A stretch of 64,000 bases of DNA from Falsigemmobacter faecalis. Its GTDB lineage: Bacteria > Pseudomonadota > Alphaproteobacteria > Rhodobacterales > Rhodobacteraceae. The translations under genes and the position numbers were made by a program. How positions within the stretch are numbered: the stretch's first letter is position 1; each line of letters opens with the position of its first letter. Positions 1 to 9,155 of the stretch are shown in pieces. Below the pieces are notes generated by a model. That model did no database searches. It was given only the letters and a program-made list of their open reading frames with translations, and was not told the origin of the DNA. The DNA is taken from positions 124,001-188,000 of the forward strand of contig NZ_RRAZ01000002.1 of assembly GCF_003863335.1 (NCBI RefSeq), in the 5' to 3' direction.

Positions 1-1917
1 CCGCATCTTCAGGATCAGTTCCTCTCCGTCTGCTCGCGCGATGCGGCCATCGCACGATTTGACGCGGCCTTGGGGCCATTGTCCCCCCGCGAGGTCAGGG
101 TGCCGCTGGCCGAGGCGGCGGGCCGCGTGCTGGCCCGCGATCTCAGCGCGCCCGCCGATGTGCCGCCCTTTGACCGCTCGGGCGTCGATGGATTTGCCCT
201 GCGGGCCGCCGATCTGGCCGGGGCCTCTGCGGCAAACCCGGTGATCCTGCGGCTGACGGGCGAAAACATCGCCTGCGGCACCGCCCCTTTGCGAAATGTA
301 CCGCCCGGAGAGGCCAGCCTGATCGCCACCGGAGGCCCGCTGCCACGCGGCGCGGATGCCGTGGTGATGCTCGAGCATACCGATCCGCTGCCGGATGGCC
401 GCATCGAAGTGCGCCGCGCCGCCCTGCCGGGGCAGTTCATCGGCCGCGCGGGCAGTGATCTGGCGCGCGGCGAAGTGCTGCTGCGCCGCGCCACGCTGAT
501 CGGTGCCCGCGAGATCGGGATGATCGCTGCCGCAGGGATCGCAGAGGTGCCGGTCTTTGCGCGACCAAAGGTGGCGGTCCTCTCGACCGGGGATGAGCTG
601 GTCGCACCGGGCCAACCGCTGGCCCCGGCGCAGATCCATGACGCCAACGGCCCGATGATCGCCGCCGCCTGCGGCGAGAACGGGGCCGAGGCGCGCTTTC
701 TTGGCGCTTTTCCCGACCAGGCAGAGGTCCTGGAAACCGCGATGCGCGAGGCGCTTCAGGGCGCTGATATGCTGATCCTGTCGGGCGGCACCTCAAAGGG
801 CGCGGGCGATCTGACGCATCGGATTGTGGCGGGTCTGGGCGCGCCGGGGATCGTGGTCCATGGCGTGGCGCTGAAGCCCGGCAAGCCGCTGTGTCTTGCG
901 GTCTGTGACGGCAAGCCCGTGGTGGTGCTGCCGGGCTTTCCCACCTCGGCGATGTTTACGTTCCACGACATCATTGCCCCCGTGCTGCGCCGCATGGCGG
1001 GACTGCCGGCGCGGGGGGTGCATGAAGTCAGCGCCACCCTGCCTCTGCGGCTGCCCTCTGAGATGGGGCGCACCGAATTTGCCATGGTCGCGCTGAGCGA
1101 GGGGCCCGAAGGGCGCGTCGCCTTTGCCACCGGAAAGGGCTCCGGCGCGGTGACCTCTTTTGCGCAGGCCGATGGCTTTGTGCAGATCGGGGCGCTGGAA
1201 GATCACCTGCCCGCGGGCCGCGAGGTGCAGGTGCAGCTTTTCACCCCCGCGCTCCGGATGCCCGATCTGGTGATCGCGGGCAGCCATTGCACGGGACTGG
1301 ATCTGGTGCTGGGGCCGCTGGCGGGCGCGGGGCTGCAGATCCGCAGTCTGGCGATTGGCAGCCTTGGCGGGCTGCAGGCGGCTCTGCGCGGCGAATGCGA
1401 TCTTGCGCCGATTCACCTGCTGGACCCCGCCACGGGGGCCTTCAACACCCCCTTCCTGACCGAGGCGCTGGAGCTGCTGCCGGGCTGGCGGCGGATGCAG
1501 GGGCTGGTGTTTCGCAAGGGCGATCCGCGCTTTGAAGGGCGCGACCCGCAGGCCGCGCTGGCACGGGCCCTCGCCGACCCGGAGTGCCTGATGGTCAGCC
1601 GCAATCAGGGCGCGGGCACGCGCATTCTGATCGATCAGCTGCTGAAGGGGGCGCGGCCGCAGGGCTGGCTCAATCAGCCGCGCTCTCATACGGCGGTGGC
1701 GGCAGCGGTGGTTCAGGGCCGCGCGGACTGGGGCGTGACCATTGCCCCCGTGGCGCGGGATGCGGGCTTGGGCTTTTTGCCCCTCGCGCCTGAGCATTAT
1801 GACTTCGCCCTGGTACGCAGCCGCATGGAGCGGCCCGCCGTCCGCGCCTTCCGCGAAGCCCTGGCGCTGCCCGAAGTGCGAACAGCCCTGGAGCGCGCGG
1901 GCTTTACCCCGGCATGA
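1..1917 (+). CDS. MoeA-type molybdopterin molybdotransferase fused to a PBP-like domain (5' end outside window)
   Basis: The reading frame is open from base 1, so the true start lies before the window; the visible TTG at 70 is unlikely to be the start because MoeA-like residues precede it. The N-terminal ~390 residues are MoeA: GVDGFALR near the start, GGTSKGAGD (about bases 785-811) and PGFPTSA (about 931-951), the family's molybdopterin-binding loops. MoeA inserts molybdate into adenylylated molybdopterin in the cytoplasm. From about base 1258 a second domain follows (AGSHCTGLDLVL, then GSLGGL and CDLAPIHLLDP), matching the periplasmic-binding-protein-like domain found on some MoeA proteins and on molybdate-responsive regulators. 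What the domain binds is not shown; molybdate or a cofactor intermediate is an inference. It is one of two MoeA proteins here; the other, fused to MobB, lies at 9783-11528. Confidence 0.88.
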   Translation, partial: PHLQDQFLSVCSRDAAIARFDAALGPLSPREVRVPLAEAAGRVLARDLSAPADVPPFDRSGVDGFALRAADLAGASAANPVILRLTGENIACGTAPLRNVPPGEASLIATGGPLPRGADAVVMLEHTDPLPDGRIEVRRAALPGQFIGRAGSDLARGEVLLRRATLIGAREIGMIAAAGIAEVPVFARPKVAVLSTGDELVAPGQPLAPAQIHDANGPMIAAACGENGAEARFLGAFPDQAEVLETAMREALQGADMLILSGGTSKGAGDLTHRIVAGLGAPGIVVHGVALKPGKPLCLAVCDGKPVVVLPGFPTSAMFTFHDIIAPVLRRMAGLPARGVHEVSATLPLRLPSEMGRTEFAMVALSEGPEGRVAFATGKGSGAVTSFAQADGFVQIGALEDHLPAGREVQVQLFTPALRMPDLVIAGSHCTGLDLVLGPLAGAGLQIRSLAIGSLGGLQAALRGECDLAPIHLLDPATGAFNTPFLTEALELLPGWRRMQGLVFRKGDPRFEGRDPQAALARALADPECLMVSRNQGAGTRILIDQLLKGARPQGWLNQPRSHTAVAAAVVQGRADWGVTIAPVARDAGLGFLPLAPEHYDFALVRSRMERPAVRAFREALALPEVRTALERAGFTPA

Positions 1918-1945
1918 AAAAGGCGGCCCCGGGGGCCGCCTTTTT
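1917..1945. terminator. Bidirectional rho-independent terminator
   Basis: An 8-bp GGCGGCCC/GGGCCGCC stem is flanked by A5 on the left and T5 on the right, so it works in both directions. It sits between the convergent MoeA-PBP gene and the TRAP permease gene and overlaps the MoeA stop codon. Confidence 0.85.
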
Positions 1946-1948
1946 GCT

Positions 1949-4012
1949 TTATTCCGCCGGGGCCGGGCTGCCCCTGTCGCGCAGCGGCCATTGCCGGATC
2001 GTGACCGCCAGAAGGATCGCCGCCCCGCAGAGCGAGGAGATCAGCTCAGGCGCGATCAGCAGCAGTGCCCCGATGACCAGCGCCACCCGCTCAATCTTCC
2101 ACAAAGGCGCCATCAGCCAGTTGGTGATCGCCGCCGACAGCGAGACGATCCCCAGCGTCGCCCCGAAGAAAGCCAGCAGGAAGTCCTGAATGGTGAAGCC
2201 TTCGGTGACGATCAAAAGCGAGGGCGAGAAGACAAAGACAAAGGGCACCAGCGCCTTACCCATCGACAGACGGAAGGCGGTGTTCCCGGCCTGGAAGCCA
2301 TTGGCCCCGGCAATCCCCGCCGCCGCATAGGCCGCAAGCGCCACCGGCGGCGTCACATCCGCCAGCACCCCGAAGTAAAAGACGAAGAAGTGCGCCACGA
2401 TCGGCTCCACATTCATCATGCCGAGAACCGGAGCGGCAACCGCGATCATGATGATGTAATTCGCCGTGGTCGGCACCCCGCAGCCCATCAGCACGCAGAC
2501 GATGGCGGTCAGCACCAGGGTAAAGAGCAGCGAGAGCGTCTCAATGCTGAAGATCTCAAAGGGCAGAATGGCGAGGAAGCCATGAACCGAGGCCGCCCAG
2601 CCCTGCGCCACCGAGGTCACCATGAAGGCGATCTTGAAGCCCACACCGGTCAGCGTCACCACACCGATGACCACGCCCACCAGCGCCGAAGCCACCGTCA
2701 CGGAAAGCGACTGACGCGCACCGGCGATAAAGCCCTCAACCACGCCCTCAGCCGCATCGCGCAGACCCTTGACCCCGCCTGCCGCCTGAACGCGCTGGAT
2801 GATGAAGACCACGATACAGGCCGTGATCGCCCAGAAGGCCGACAGGAACGGCGTGCGGCCCGACATCAGCATCCAGACCAGCAGCACCAGCGGGAAGACC
2901 GACATCCAGCCCTCACGCAGCACCTTCCAGGCTTTCGGCAGTTCTTCTTCGCGCAGACCACGGATGCCCAGACGCTTGGCCTCAAGGTGGACCTGCACCA
3001 GCACCCCGAAGAAATGCATAAAGGCCGGGACAATCGCCGCGATCAGGATCGTGCGCAGCGGGATCCCGAGGTATTCCACCATCAGGAAGGCCACCGCCCC
3101 CATGACCGGCGGCGTGATCTGCCCACCGGTTGAGGACGCCGCCTCCACGGCCGCCGCGAAGTGCTTTTTGAAGCCGATCCGGATCATCGCCGGAATGGTC
3201 AGCGCCCCCGTGGTGACCGTATTGGCAATCGAGGAGCCCGAAATCGTGCCCAGCATCGCCGAAGAGATCACCGAGACCTTGGCCGGACCACCCGCAAAAC
3301 GCCCGGTCAGCGCGGTCGCCAGATCAATGAACAGCTGCCCCAGCCCGATCTTCTGCGCCATGACGCCGAACAGAACGAAGTGGAACACATAGGTCGCAAT
3401 CACCCCAAGCGCGGTGCCGTAGATGCCCTGCGACGAGAGGTAAAGGTGGTTGATAATATTGCCCCAGTCCGCCCCCGGATGAACCAGGATCCCCGGCATC
3501 GAGCGGCCGAAATAGGCATAGGCAATGAAGAGACAGGCAATCACCGGCAGCGGCCACCCCATGGAGCGGCGCACCGATTCCAGCAGCGTCACCAGCAGGA
3601 TCGTCCCCATGACGATATCCAGCGTCGAAGGATTGCCGATCCGGAAGGCCAGCTGGTCATAGATCCACGGCACATAAAGCGAGGTCACAAGCCCGGCAAT
3701 CGCCAGCGCCCAGTCATAAAACGGGATGCCGAAGATCCCCGGCTCATCCGTGCGGTGACGGTTGCGCGCCAGGGCCGCAAAGCTCAGGAACACCACAAAG
3801 AGCGAGATCCCCATATGGACGCCACGATGGGTGGTCGCACGCGGGATGCCGTAGCCTGCGGTGTAGTAATGATAAAGCGACAGCAGAAACAGCAGCACGC
3901 TGCTCAGGATCAAAACCGGCTTTGTGACCGTGCGGAAGCGCGATTCCGGGTCAAATTCTTCCTCGAGCCTGCGGATTTCCTCGTCCGTCAGAACGCGGGT
4001 GCTCTCACTCAT
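1949..4012 (-). CDS. TRAP transporter fused 4TM/12TM permease (TAXI type)
   Basis: A 687-residue, very hydrophobic inner-membrane protein with a short charged N-terminus (MSESTRVLTDEEIRRLEEEF). The N-terminal part is the small DctQ-like segment and the remainder the DctM-like segment, with the characteristic GxxSGSSxANTVTTG and TPPVMGAVAF loops. Family length for the fused form is about 630-750 residues, so it appears complete. With the TAXI binding protein encoded just upstream it should form a Na+- or H+-coupled solute uptake system, and the order binding protein then fused permease is typical of TAXI operons. The substrate is not readable from sequence. The ATG at 4012 follows an 83-bp intercistronic gap that holds a strong hairpin. 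Confidence 0.93.
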   Translation of the reverse strand: MSESTRVLTDEEIRRLEEEFDPESRFRTVTKPVLILSSVLLFLLSLYHYYTAGYGIPRATTHRGVHMGISLFVVFLSFAALARNRHRTDEPGIFGIPFYDWALAIAGLVTSLYVPWIYDQLAFRIGNPSTLDIVMGTILLVTLLESVRRSMGWPLPVIACLFIAYAYFGRSMPGILVHPGADWGNIINHLYLSSQGIYGTALGVIATYVFHFVLFGVMAQKIGLGQLFIDLATALTGRFAGGPAKVSVISSAMLGTISGSSIANTVTTGALTIPAMIRIGFKKHFAAAVEAASSTGGQITPPVMGAVAFLMVEYLGIPLRTILIAAIVPAFMHFFGVLVQVHLEAKRLGIRGLREEELPKAWKVLREGWMSVFPLVLLVWMLMSGRTPFLSAFWAITACIVVFIIQRVQAAGGVKGLRDAAEGVVEGFIAGARQSLSVTVASALVGVVIGVVTLTGVGFKIAFMVTSVAQGWAASVHGFLAILPFEIFSIETLSLLFTLVLTAIVCVLMGCGVPTTANYIIMIAVAAPVLGMMNVEPIVAHFFVFYFGVLADVTPPVALAAYAAAGIAGANGFQAGNTAFRLSMGKALVPFVFVFSPSLLIVTEGFTIQDFLLAFFGATLGIVSLSAAITNWLMAPLWKIERVALVIGALLLIAPELISSLCGAAILLAVTIRQWPLRDRGSPAPAE

Positions 4013-4044
4013 GGCCTGCCTCTTGATCTGGTCTTAAGGGATAA

Positions 4045-4073
4045 AGCGCGGCAGGGGGGCCCCCTGCCGCGCT
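4045..4073 (-). promoter_or_regulatory. Intercistronic hairpin between TAXI binding protein and permease genes
   Basis: A perfect inverted repeat with 14-bp arms (AGCGCGGCAGGGGG / CCCCCTGCCGCGCT) around one base lies 23 bp after the binding-protein stop. No T-run follows on the minus strand. Hairpins in this place usually stabilise the 3' end of the binding-protein mRNA or partly end transcription, giving more binding protein than permease. That role is inferred. Confidence 0.7.
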
Positions 4074-4095
4074 CTGTGCTCTGCTGCGCTGCAGC

Positions 4096-5109
4096 TTACT
4101 GAAGCTTGCCGGCTTCTTTGTAGAACTTCTCAGCGCCCGCGTGGAACGGGATGCCCGCGCCCATGGTCGCATTGTCGAGGTTGATCTGTTTGCCCTTGGC
4201 GTGACCGGCCCCGAAGAGTTTTTGGGTGGTCTCATTATAAAGCGCCTGGGTGATGCCATAGATCAGCTCATCGCTGATATCGGCGCTGGTCACCAGCTGT
4301 GCGCCGACCGAGATGGTCGCCACATCCGCGTCCTGGCCCTTATAGGTGCCGCCCGGGACAGTGTCGGTCGCGAAGAAGGAATAGGTCTCGCGCAGCTTGT
4401 CGACTTCCGGGCCGGTGATCGGCACCAGCGCGATGTCATGCTGCGAAGCCAGCTCCGCAATCGCACCCGCCGGGAAGCCGCCGACAAAGAAGAAAGCATC
4501 CATCGCGCCATCGCGCATCCGGTCCGCGGCCTGATCGGGCTTCAGATATTCGGCGGTGATATCGGCTTCGGTCATGCCAAAAGCTTCAAGGATGATCTTG
4601 GCATCGACCAGGGTGCCCGAGCCCGGCTCATCGAGCGAGACTTTCTTGCCCTTCAGATCCGCAACCCCATTGATGCCCGCATCTTTGCGCGCCACGAGGT
4701 GGATCGATTCCGGATAAAGGTTCGCGATCAGACGCAGCTTCTCAACCGCCGGTTTGCCGTCCCAAAGGCCGGTGCCGGTCTGCGCCCAATAGGCCACATC
4801 CGACTGGCTGAAGCCCGCTTCCAGCGCGCCACCCGCGATCGAGTTCACGTTGCCGACCGAGCCGTTCGAGGCCACCGCCGTCGCGATCAGACCCGGCACG
4901 CCGCAGGAGCCGCCCGCATCACAGGCGCGCGAGCCGGGCGGGTTCGAGATCGCATTGGCGATCAGACCACCGATCGGGTAATAGGTCCCCGCCGTGCCGC
5001 CGGTGCCGATCCGGAAGAACTGCATCTCCTGAGCCGCGGCGCCCTGCGCCATACCTGCCACCAGCAGCGCCGCACCGAACAAAGCCTTCGCCGAATTCAC
5101 AAACATCAC
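4096..5109 (-). CDS. TAXI-family TRAP transporter solute-binding protein
   Basis: A 337-residue periplasmic protein with a signal peptide of about 26 residues (hydrophobic ALFGAALLVAGMAQG, cleavage near AAAQ). The mature N-terminus has the TAXI hallmark IGTGGTAGTYYPIGG, and later SVGNVNSIAGG and DEPGSGTLVDAKIILEAFG fit the family. It captures the solute and delivers it to the fused permease encoded downstream. It contains a CDAGGSCG segment that could form a disulfide in the periplasm. ATGATG offers two starts at 5109 and 5106; the first is given. Confidence 0.93.
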   Translation of the reverse strand: MMFVNSAKALFGAALLVAGMAQGAAAQEMQFFRIGTGGTAGTYYPIGGLIANAISNPPGSRACDAGGSCGVPGLIATAVASNGSVGNVNSIAGGALEAGFSQSDVAYWAQTGTGLWDGKPAVEKLRLIANLYPESIHLVARKDAGINGVADLKGKKVSLDEPGSGTLVDAKIILEAFGMTEADITAEYLKPDQAADRMRDGAMDAFFFVGGFPAGAIAELASQHDIALVPITGPEVDKLRETYSFFATDTVPGGTYKGQDADVATISVGAQLVTSADISDELIYGITQALYNETTQKLFGAGHAKGKQINLDNATMGAGIPFHAGAEKFYKEAGKLQ

Positions 5110-5187
5110 TCACTCCCAGAGAATTCAATTTTGCGCGAGTATGTGAGAGTTCCGCGGGGGCGTCAATCACAGGCAGCCCCGTGGCTG

Positions 5188-5710
5188 TCAGTCGGCTTCC
5201 GCGGGCAGAAGCTGACAGCCATGCGTCTGAAAAATCCCGGCCGCCCCCGTGCCGCCAGGGCTGCCGTAAAAGCTGCCCGCCGCCGGTTTATCGGCGCTGA
5301 GAAGGAAGACCGGACAGCGGATCGCCGGATACAGCGCCGCGGCGAAATGCCCAAAGGCTCTGCGGCGCGGCTCTGAACGCGCGTCGGCTTCATGAACGAT
5401 CCCCGGTCGCAAGCTCTCCGCGCGCCACCCGGTTCAGCGCCGCGCGGAGGGGGGCGGGTTGAGCCACGGCCCCGCGACCGCGTTCCAAAGACCCGGCGAC
5501 TGCAGCGCGGCGCGGCCATATTGTCCTGCCGGCACCGCATCCGCCAGCGTCATGGAAAGCCGCTCTCCGCTACCCGCCGCAAAAATCCCGCGCCAGCGCA
5601 TCAAGGCTGTTTGCAAAGAGGCGGCGGCGAAGACCACCGCAACAGGACCGGCAGCGCGGGCGAAAAGGCGGGCAAAATATATCGCGGCAGGGCCGTTCCG
5701 GAGCAGAGTT
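5188..5710 (-). pseudogene. modA: Remnant of modA, molybdate ABC transporter binding protein
   Basis: No single frame is open, but minus-strand frames read in turn give collinear ModA pieces. From about 5631 there is VVFAAASLQTAL (the mature N-terminus of ModA), then RLSMTLADAVPAGQYGRAAL and SPGLWNAV (the conserved VPAGxYxxxxLxxxGLW region). After a frame change near 5440 comes LRAALNRVARGE, and after another near 5415 comes GIVHEADARSEP, then FAAALYPAIRCPV and AGIFQTHG, ending at a stop at 5188. Roughly 95-110 residues between the first two blocks are missing compared with the usual ~250-residue protein. So there is an internal deletion plus at least two frameshifts. No modB or modC is nearby. 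Homology is by recognition of family motifs, not by alignment. Confidence 0.8.
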
Positions 5711-5995
5711 GAACGGCTCAGCCGTCGCCCTGCGCGGGCGGACGTCAATGCGCAATGGGGTCGCCACCGTAATTTTGCCGCCCCCTGCAACCGCAGGCCA
5801 GGCTCGGGCGTTCACCGACTGCCCCGTCGAGGCGTCCTGCGCTCGCTCAACTGAGGATGAGACGGCAGAGCGGGGCAGAATTTGAGATAATTCCTTTCAG
5901 TCTCCGGCAGCTGTTCCGGCGCAGCCCAACGGCCCCCTCTGCCGGGCACGGGGAGGTGTCAGAGCCACTGCCCGGATCGTCAGAGTGATTGTCAG
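5711..5995. other. Intergenic region with no recognisable gene
   Basis: Between the modA remnant and the methyltransferase gene I see no open frame with protein-like composition, no clear terminator and no strong promoter. It may hold the lost 5' part of the modA locus and the promoter of the downstream gene. Confidence 0.5.
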
Positions 5996-7243
5996 ATGGC
6001 AATGTTCACCTATCCCGCAAAAGCGCTGGTACCGCAGTTTCACAGATTTCTTCGCCGGATCGTGCAGCAGGGCGCGCTGATGACGCGGCTGCCGGACGGA
6101 CGCGTTCTGGCCGCCGGGGACAGCGTCAGCACGCCGCTGCGCATCGCCATCCACGACTGGCCCACCCTTTTGCGGCTGAGCCTTAACCCCGATCTTGCCA
6201 TGGGCGAGGCCTGGATGGAGGGGCGGCTGACGGTTGAAAACGGCTCGATTTATGATCTGCTGGATCTGGTGACGCGCAACCTGCGCACCGCAGATCCGCC
6301 GGGGATCTCGCGGCTGGCGCGGTGGGGGCAGCGTCTTATGGCGCAGCACCCGGCCTCGAACGACCCGCGCCGCTCAAAGCAGAATGTCGCCCGGCACTAT
6401 GATCTGGATGCAGGGCTTTATGAATTGTTTCTCGACAGCGACCGGCAATATTCCTGCGCCTACTTTGAGGAGGAAACCGCCACGCTGGAACAGGCACAGC
6501 TGGCCAAAAAGCGCCATCTTGCGGCAAAACTCGCGCTGTCTCCGGGGCAGCGCGTCCTGGATATCGGCTGCGGCTGGGGCGGCCTTGCGCTTTATCTGGC
6601 CGCCGTCGGGGGTGTGTCGGTGACCGGCATCACCCTGTCTGAGGAACAGCTGGCCATCGCGCAGGCGCGCGGGGCGAAAACCCGGGGGGTTGATTTTCGA
6701 CTGCAGGATTACCGCGCTTTGACCGAGAGGTTCGACCGCGTGGTTTCCGTCGGGATGTTTGAGCATGTGGGCCCCGGCAGCTATCCCGCCTTTTTCGCCA
6801 GCCTTGCCCGGCTTCTCGATGAAAACGGCGTGGCGGTTTTACATTATATTGGCCGCAGCGGGCAGTCGTTCCCGACCAACCCATGGATTTTGAAGTATAT
6901 CTTTCCCGGCGGCTACATGCCCCCGCTCTCGGAAGTCCTGCCGGTCATTGAGGCCGAAGGCCTGATCGTCACCGACATTGAGGTGCTGCGCCTGCATTAT
7001 GCCGAGACCCTGCGGCACTGGCGGGCGCGTTTTCTCGCCCGCCGCAGCGAGGCGGTGGCCCTTTATGATGAGCGTTTCGCCCGGATGTGGGAGTTTTATC
7101 TGGCGGCCTCTGAGACGGCTTTCCGGTCGCAGGGGCTGGTGGTGCATCAGATCCAGATGGTGCGTCGCCAGGACGCCCTGCCCCTGACGCGGGACTATAT
7201 GCAAAAGGCCGAAGCCGCGCTGCGCCAGGCGGAGGCGGGCTGA
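5996..7243 (+). CDS. Cyclopropane-fatty-acid-phospholipid synthase-like SAM methyltransferase
   Basis: 415 residues, close to the usual length of the CFA synthase family. The order is a family-specific N-terminal lipid-binding part, then QYSCAYF (about residues 151-157, a family signature), the SAM-binding motif VLDIGCGWGG (about 187-196), and the downstream FDRVVSVGMFEHVG block. The predicted reaction is SAM-dependent methylene or methyl transfer to unsaturated acyl chains of membrane phospholipids. The ATG at 5996 lacks a strong ribosome-binding site; an in-frame ATG two codons on is an alternative. Related enzymes also make mycolic or furan fatty acids, so the exact product is not certain. 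Confidence 0.88.
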   Translation: MAMFTYPAKALVPQFHRFLRRIVQQGALMTRLPDGRVLAAGDSVSTPLRIAIHDWPTLLRLSLNPDLAMGEAWMEGRLTVENGSIYDLLDLVTRNLRTADPPGISRLARWGQRLMAQHPASNDPRRSKQNVARHYDLDAGLYELFLDSDRQYSCAYFEEETATLEQAQLAKKRHLAAKLALSPGQRVLDIGCGWGGLALYLAAVGGVSVTGITLSEEQLAIAQARGAKTRGVDFRLQDYRALTERFDRVVSVGMFEHVGPGSYPAFFASLARLLDENGVAVLHYIGRSGQSFPTNPWILKYIFPGGYMPPLSEVLPVIEAEGLIVTDIEVLRLHYAETLRHWRARFLARRSEAVALYDERFARMWEFYLAASETAFRSQGLVVHQIQMVRRQDALPLTRDYMQKAEAALRQAEAG

Positions 7244-7303
7244 CCCTCGACACCCCCGCCCCCCGGCGGTACTCTGACCGCCCGGACGATCAGGCAGGCG
7301 GAT

Positions 7304-8281
7304 ATGGCAGATATTTTCATCGGAACCCTTGGCGGCACCATCGCAATGACCAGGGCTGCAGGTGAAGGCGGGGTGACCCCCAAACTGACCGCTGCCGATC
7401 TGCTGGCCGCGGTGCCGGGGCTTGATCCGGGCCTGAGCGTGCAAAGCGAAAGCGTGCTTCAGCTCGCCTCTGCCTCGCTTTCGCTGCGCGATATGGGACG
7501 CGTGCTGGCCTGGGCCAACCAGGCCGCAGCCCAGGGCGCACGGGCGGTGATCCTGACCCAGGGCACGGATTCCATGGAAGAAACCTCGTGGTTTCTCGAT
7601 CTCTTCTGGGCGCATGACTGCCCGCTGATCGTGACCGGGGCCATGCGGGCGGCAGATGGTGCGGGGCCGGATGGTCCGGCCAACCTCGCCGCCGCTCTGC
7701 GTGTGGCGCAAAGCGAGACCGCCCGCGGGCGCGGCGTAATGGTGGTGATGAATGAGGTCATTCATTCGGCCAAACGGCTGCGCAAAACCGACAGCCTTTC
7801 GACCGATACCTTTTCCAGCGGCACCACCGGCCCGCTGGGTCGGGTGATTGAGGGCGCACCGGTCTGGTTCCGCCCGCCCCAGCCGCGCGATCCCCTGCCC
7901 GCACCGCAAAGCTTTGAACATGATGTGGCGATCCTCAGCTTTGGCATCGGTCAAAGCGCGTCACTGCTGATCCATGCGCTGACCGCGCCGGAGTTCTCGG
8001 CCGTGGTGCTTGCGGGCTTTGGCTCGGGTCATCTGCCCGCCGATCTGATGGCGCATCTCGACACGTCAACCCGCCCGGTGATCTATTGCAGCCGCTGCGC
8101 CGATGGTCCGGCCACCCGCGCGACCTATGGCTACCCCGGCTCTGAAATTGATCTGCAGGCGCGCGGGGTCTGGCCCGGCGACTGGCTGGGGCCGCTGAAG
8201 GCGCGCATCCTGATCTGGGCGATCCAGGCCGCAGGCCTTGCAGATCCCCGGGCCGCATTTGAAGCCCGCGCCGGTGTATGA
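7304..8281 (+). CDS. Asparaginase family protein
   Basis: 325 residues, type I/II asparaginase fold. Both catalytic signatures are present: GTLGGTIA with the nucleophile Thr12, and LTQGTDSMEET with Thr88-Asp89. It should hydrolyse L-asparagine or a similar amide to the acid and ammonia. No signal peptide is visible, so it is probably cytoplasmic. The second motif has Gln where most members have His (HGTDTMEET), which may affect specificity. AGGCGG lies just before the ATG. fdhD begins 4 bp after its stop, so the two may be co-transcribed although their functions do not obviously connect. Confidence 0.88.
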   Translation: MADIFIGTLGGTIAMTRAAGEGGVTPKLTAADLLAAVPGLDPGLSVQSESVLQLASASLSLRDMGRVLAWANQAAAQGARAVILTQGTDSMEETSWFLDLFWAHDCPLIVTGAMRAADGAGPDGPANLAAALRVAQSETARGRGVMVVMNEVIHSAKRLRKTDSLSTDTFSSGTTGPLGRVIEGAPVWFRPPQPRDPLPAPQSFEHDVAILSFGIGQSASLLIHALTAPEFSAVVLAGFGSGHLPADLMAHLDTSTRPVIYCSRCADGPATRATYGYPGSEIDLQARGVWPGDWLGPLKARILIWAIQAAGLADPRAAFEARAGV

Positions 8282-8285
8282 TCCG

Positions 8286-9155
8286 ATGCATGCCCCGCTG
8301 ATCGCCCCCGATCTCACCCGCGAAGACCTGGCCCGCCCGATCAAAGGATTTGATCACACCGGGGCCGAAATTGAGATCCAGGTGGTCGAAGAGCGTCCGC
8401 TCTCCATCTGGTTGAATTCGCGTGAGATTGTCACCGCCATGACCATCGGGGATTACCCCGAATATCTGGCGCTTGGCTTTCTGCGCAACCAGGGAATGCT
8501 GCCCGAGGGGGTGGAGGTCACGGCGGTTGACTACGACGATTTCTCCGAAGCGGTGGTGGTCCGCACCCGCGAAGCCACGGATTTCGAAGAGAAACTCAAG
8601 CGCCGCACCCGCACCTCGGGTTGCGCCATGGGCACGGTCTTTGGCGATATGATGGAGGGGCTGGAGGGGCTAAAGATGCCGCCCGCCGCGCTGCGCACCT
8701 CCTGGCTATATGCGCTGTCGCATCAGATCAACCGCATGCCCAGCCTTTATCTGGAGGCGGGGGCGATCCATGGCACGGTGCTGTGTCACCAGAACCGCCC
8801 GCTGGTCTATATGGAGGATGTGGGCCGCCACAATGCCGTCGATAAGGTCGCGGGCTGGATGTACCGCGAGGGCGTCAGCGGGGCCGATAAGATCCTTTAC
8901 ACCACGGGTCGGCTGACCTCTGAGATGGTGATCAAATGCGCCCATATGGGCATCCCGGTGCTGGCCTCGCGCTCGGGCTTTACGGCCTGGGGGGTCAGCC
9001 TTGCGCAAAGCCTGGGGATGACGCTGATCGGGCGGCTGCGCGGGCAGCGCTTTGTCTGTCTCTCGGGCGAAGAGCGGCTGATCCGCGACGCCGATCTGGC
9101 CTCGGTCGCCGCAGAAGAGGGCCGCAACCGCAGGAAGGGCGCGCAGGATGAGTAA
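8286..9155 (+). CDS. fdhD: Formate dehydrogenase accessory sulfurtransferase FdhD
   Basis: Cytoplasmic protein of about 289 residues that, in the known family, passes sulfur from the IscS cysteine desulfurase to the molybdenum bis-MGD cofactor, a step required for FDH activity. Visible family blocks are RPLSIWLN, PEYLALGFL, VGRHNAVDKV, TTGRLTSEMV and LASRSGFTAW. The sulfur-carrying loop is RTSGCAMGTVFGD with a single cysteine (Cys113); enteric FdhD has two cysteines here. I chose ATG 8286; a TTG at 8238 would overlap the asparaginase gene by 44 bp. The gene overlaps mobA by 8 bp, placing it in a cofactor operon with mobA and mobB-moeA. Confidence 0.95.
   Translation: MHAPLIAPDLTREDLARPIKGFDHTGAEIEIQVVEERPLSIWLNSREIVTAMTIGDYPEYLALGFLRNQGMLPEGVEVTAVDYDDFSEAVVVRTREATDFEEKLKRRTRTSGCAMGTVFGDMMEGLEGLKMPPAALRTSWLYALSHQINRMPSLYLEAGAIHGTVLCHQNRPLVYMEDVGRHNAVDKVAGWMYREGVSGADKILYTTGRLTSEMVIKCAHMGIPVLASRSGFTAWGVSLAQSLGMTLIGRLRGQRFVCLSGEERLIRDADLASVAAEEGRNRRKGAQDE

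Noticed and set aside
5392-5854. Overlapping short plus-strand frames opposite the modA remnant
   Set aside because: Arg/Ala-rich, no ribosome-binding site; the minus-strand ModA pieces explain the region better.
8238-8285. TTG start for fdhD inside the asparaginase gene
   Set aside because: It would overlap 44 bp with the upstream gene; ATG 8286 gives a normal FdhD length.
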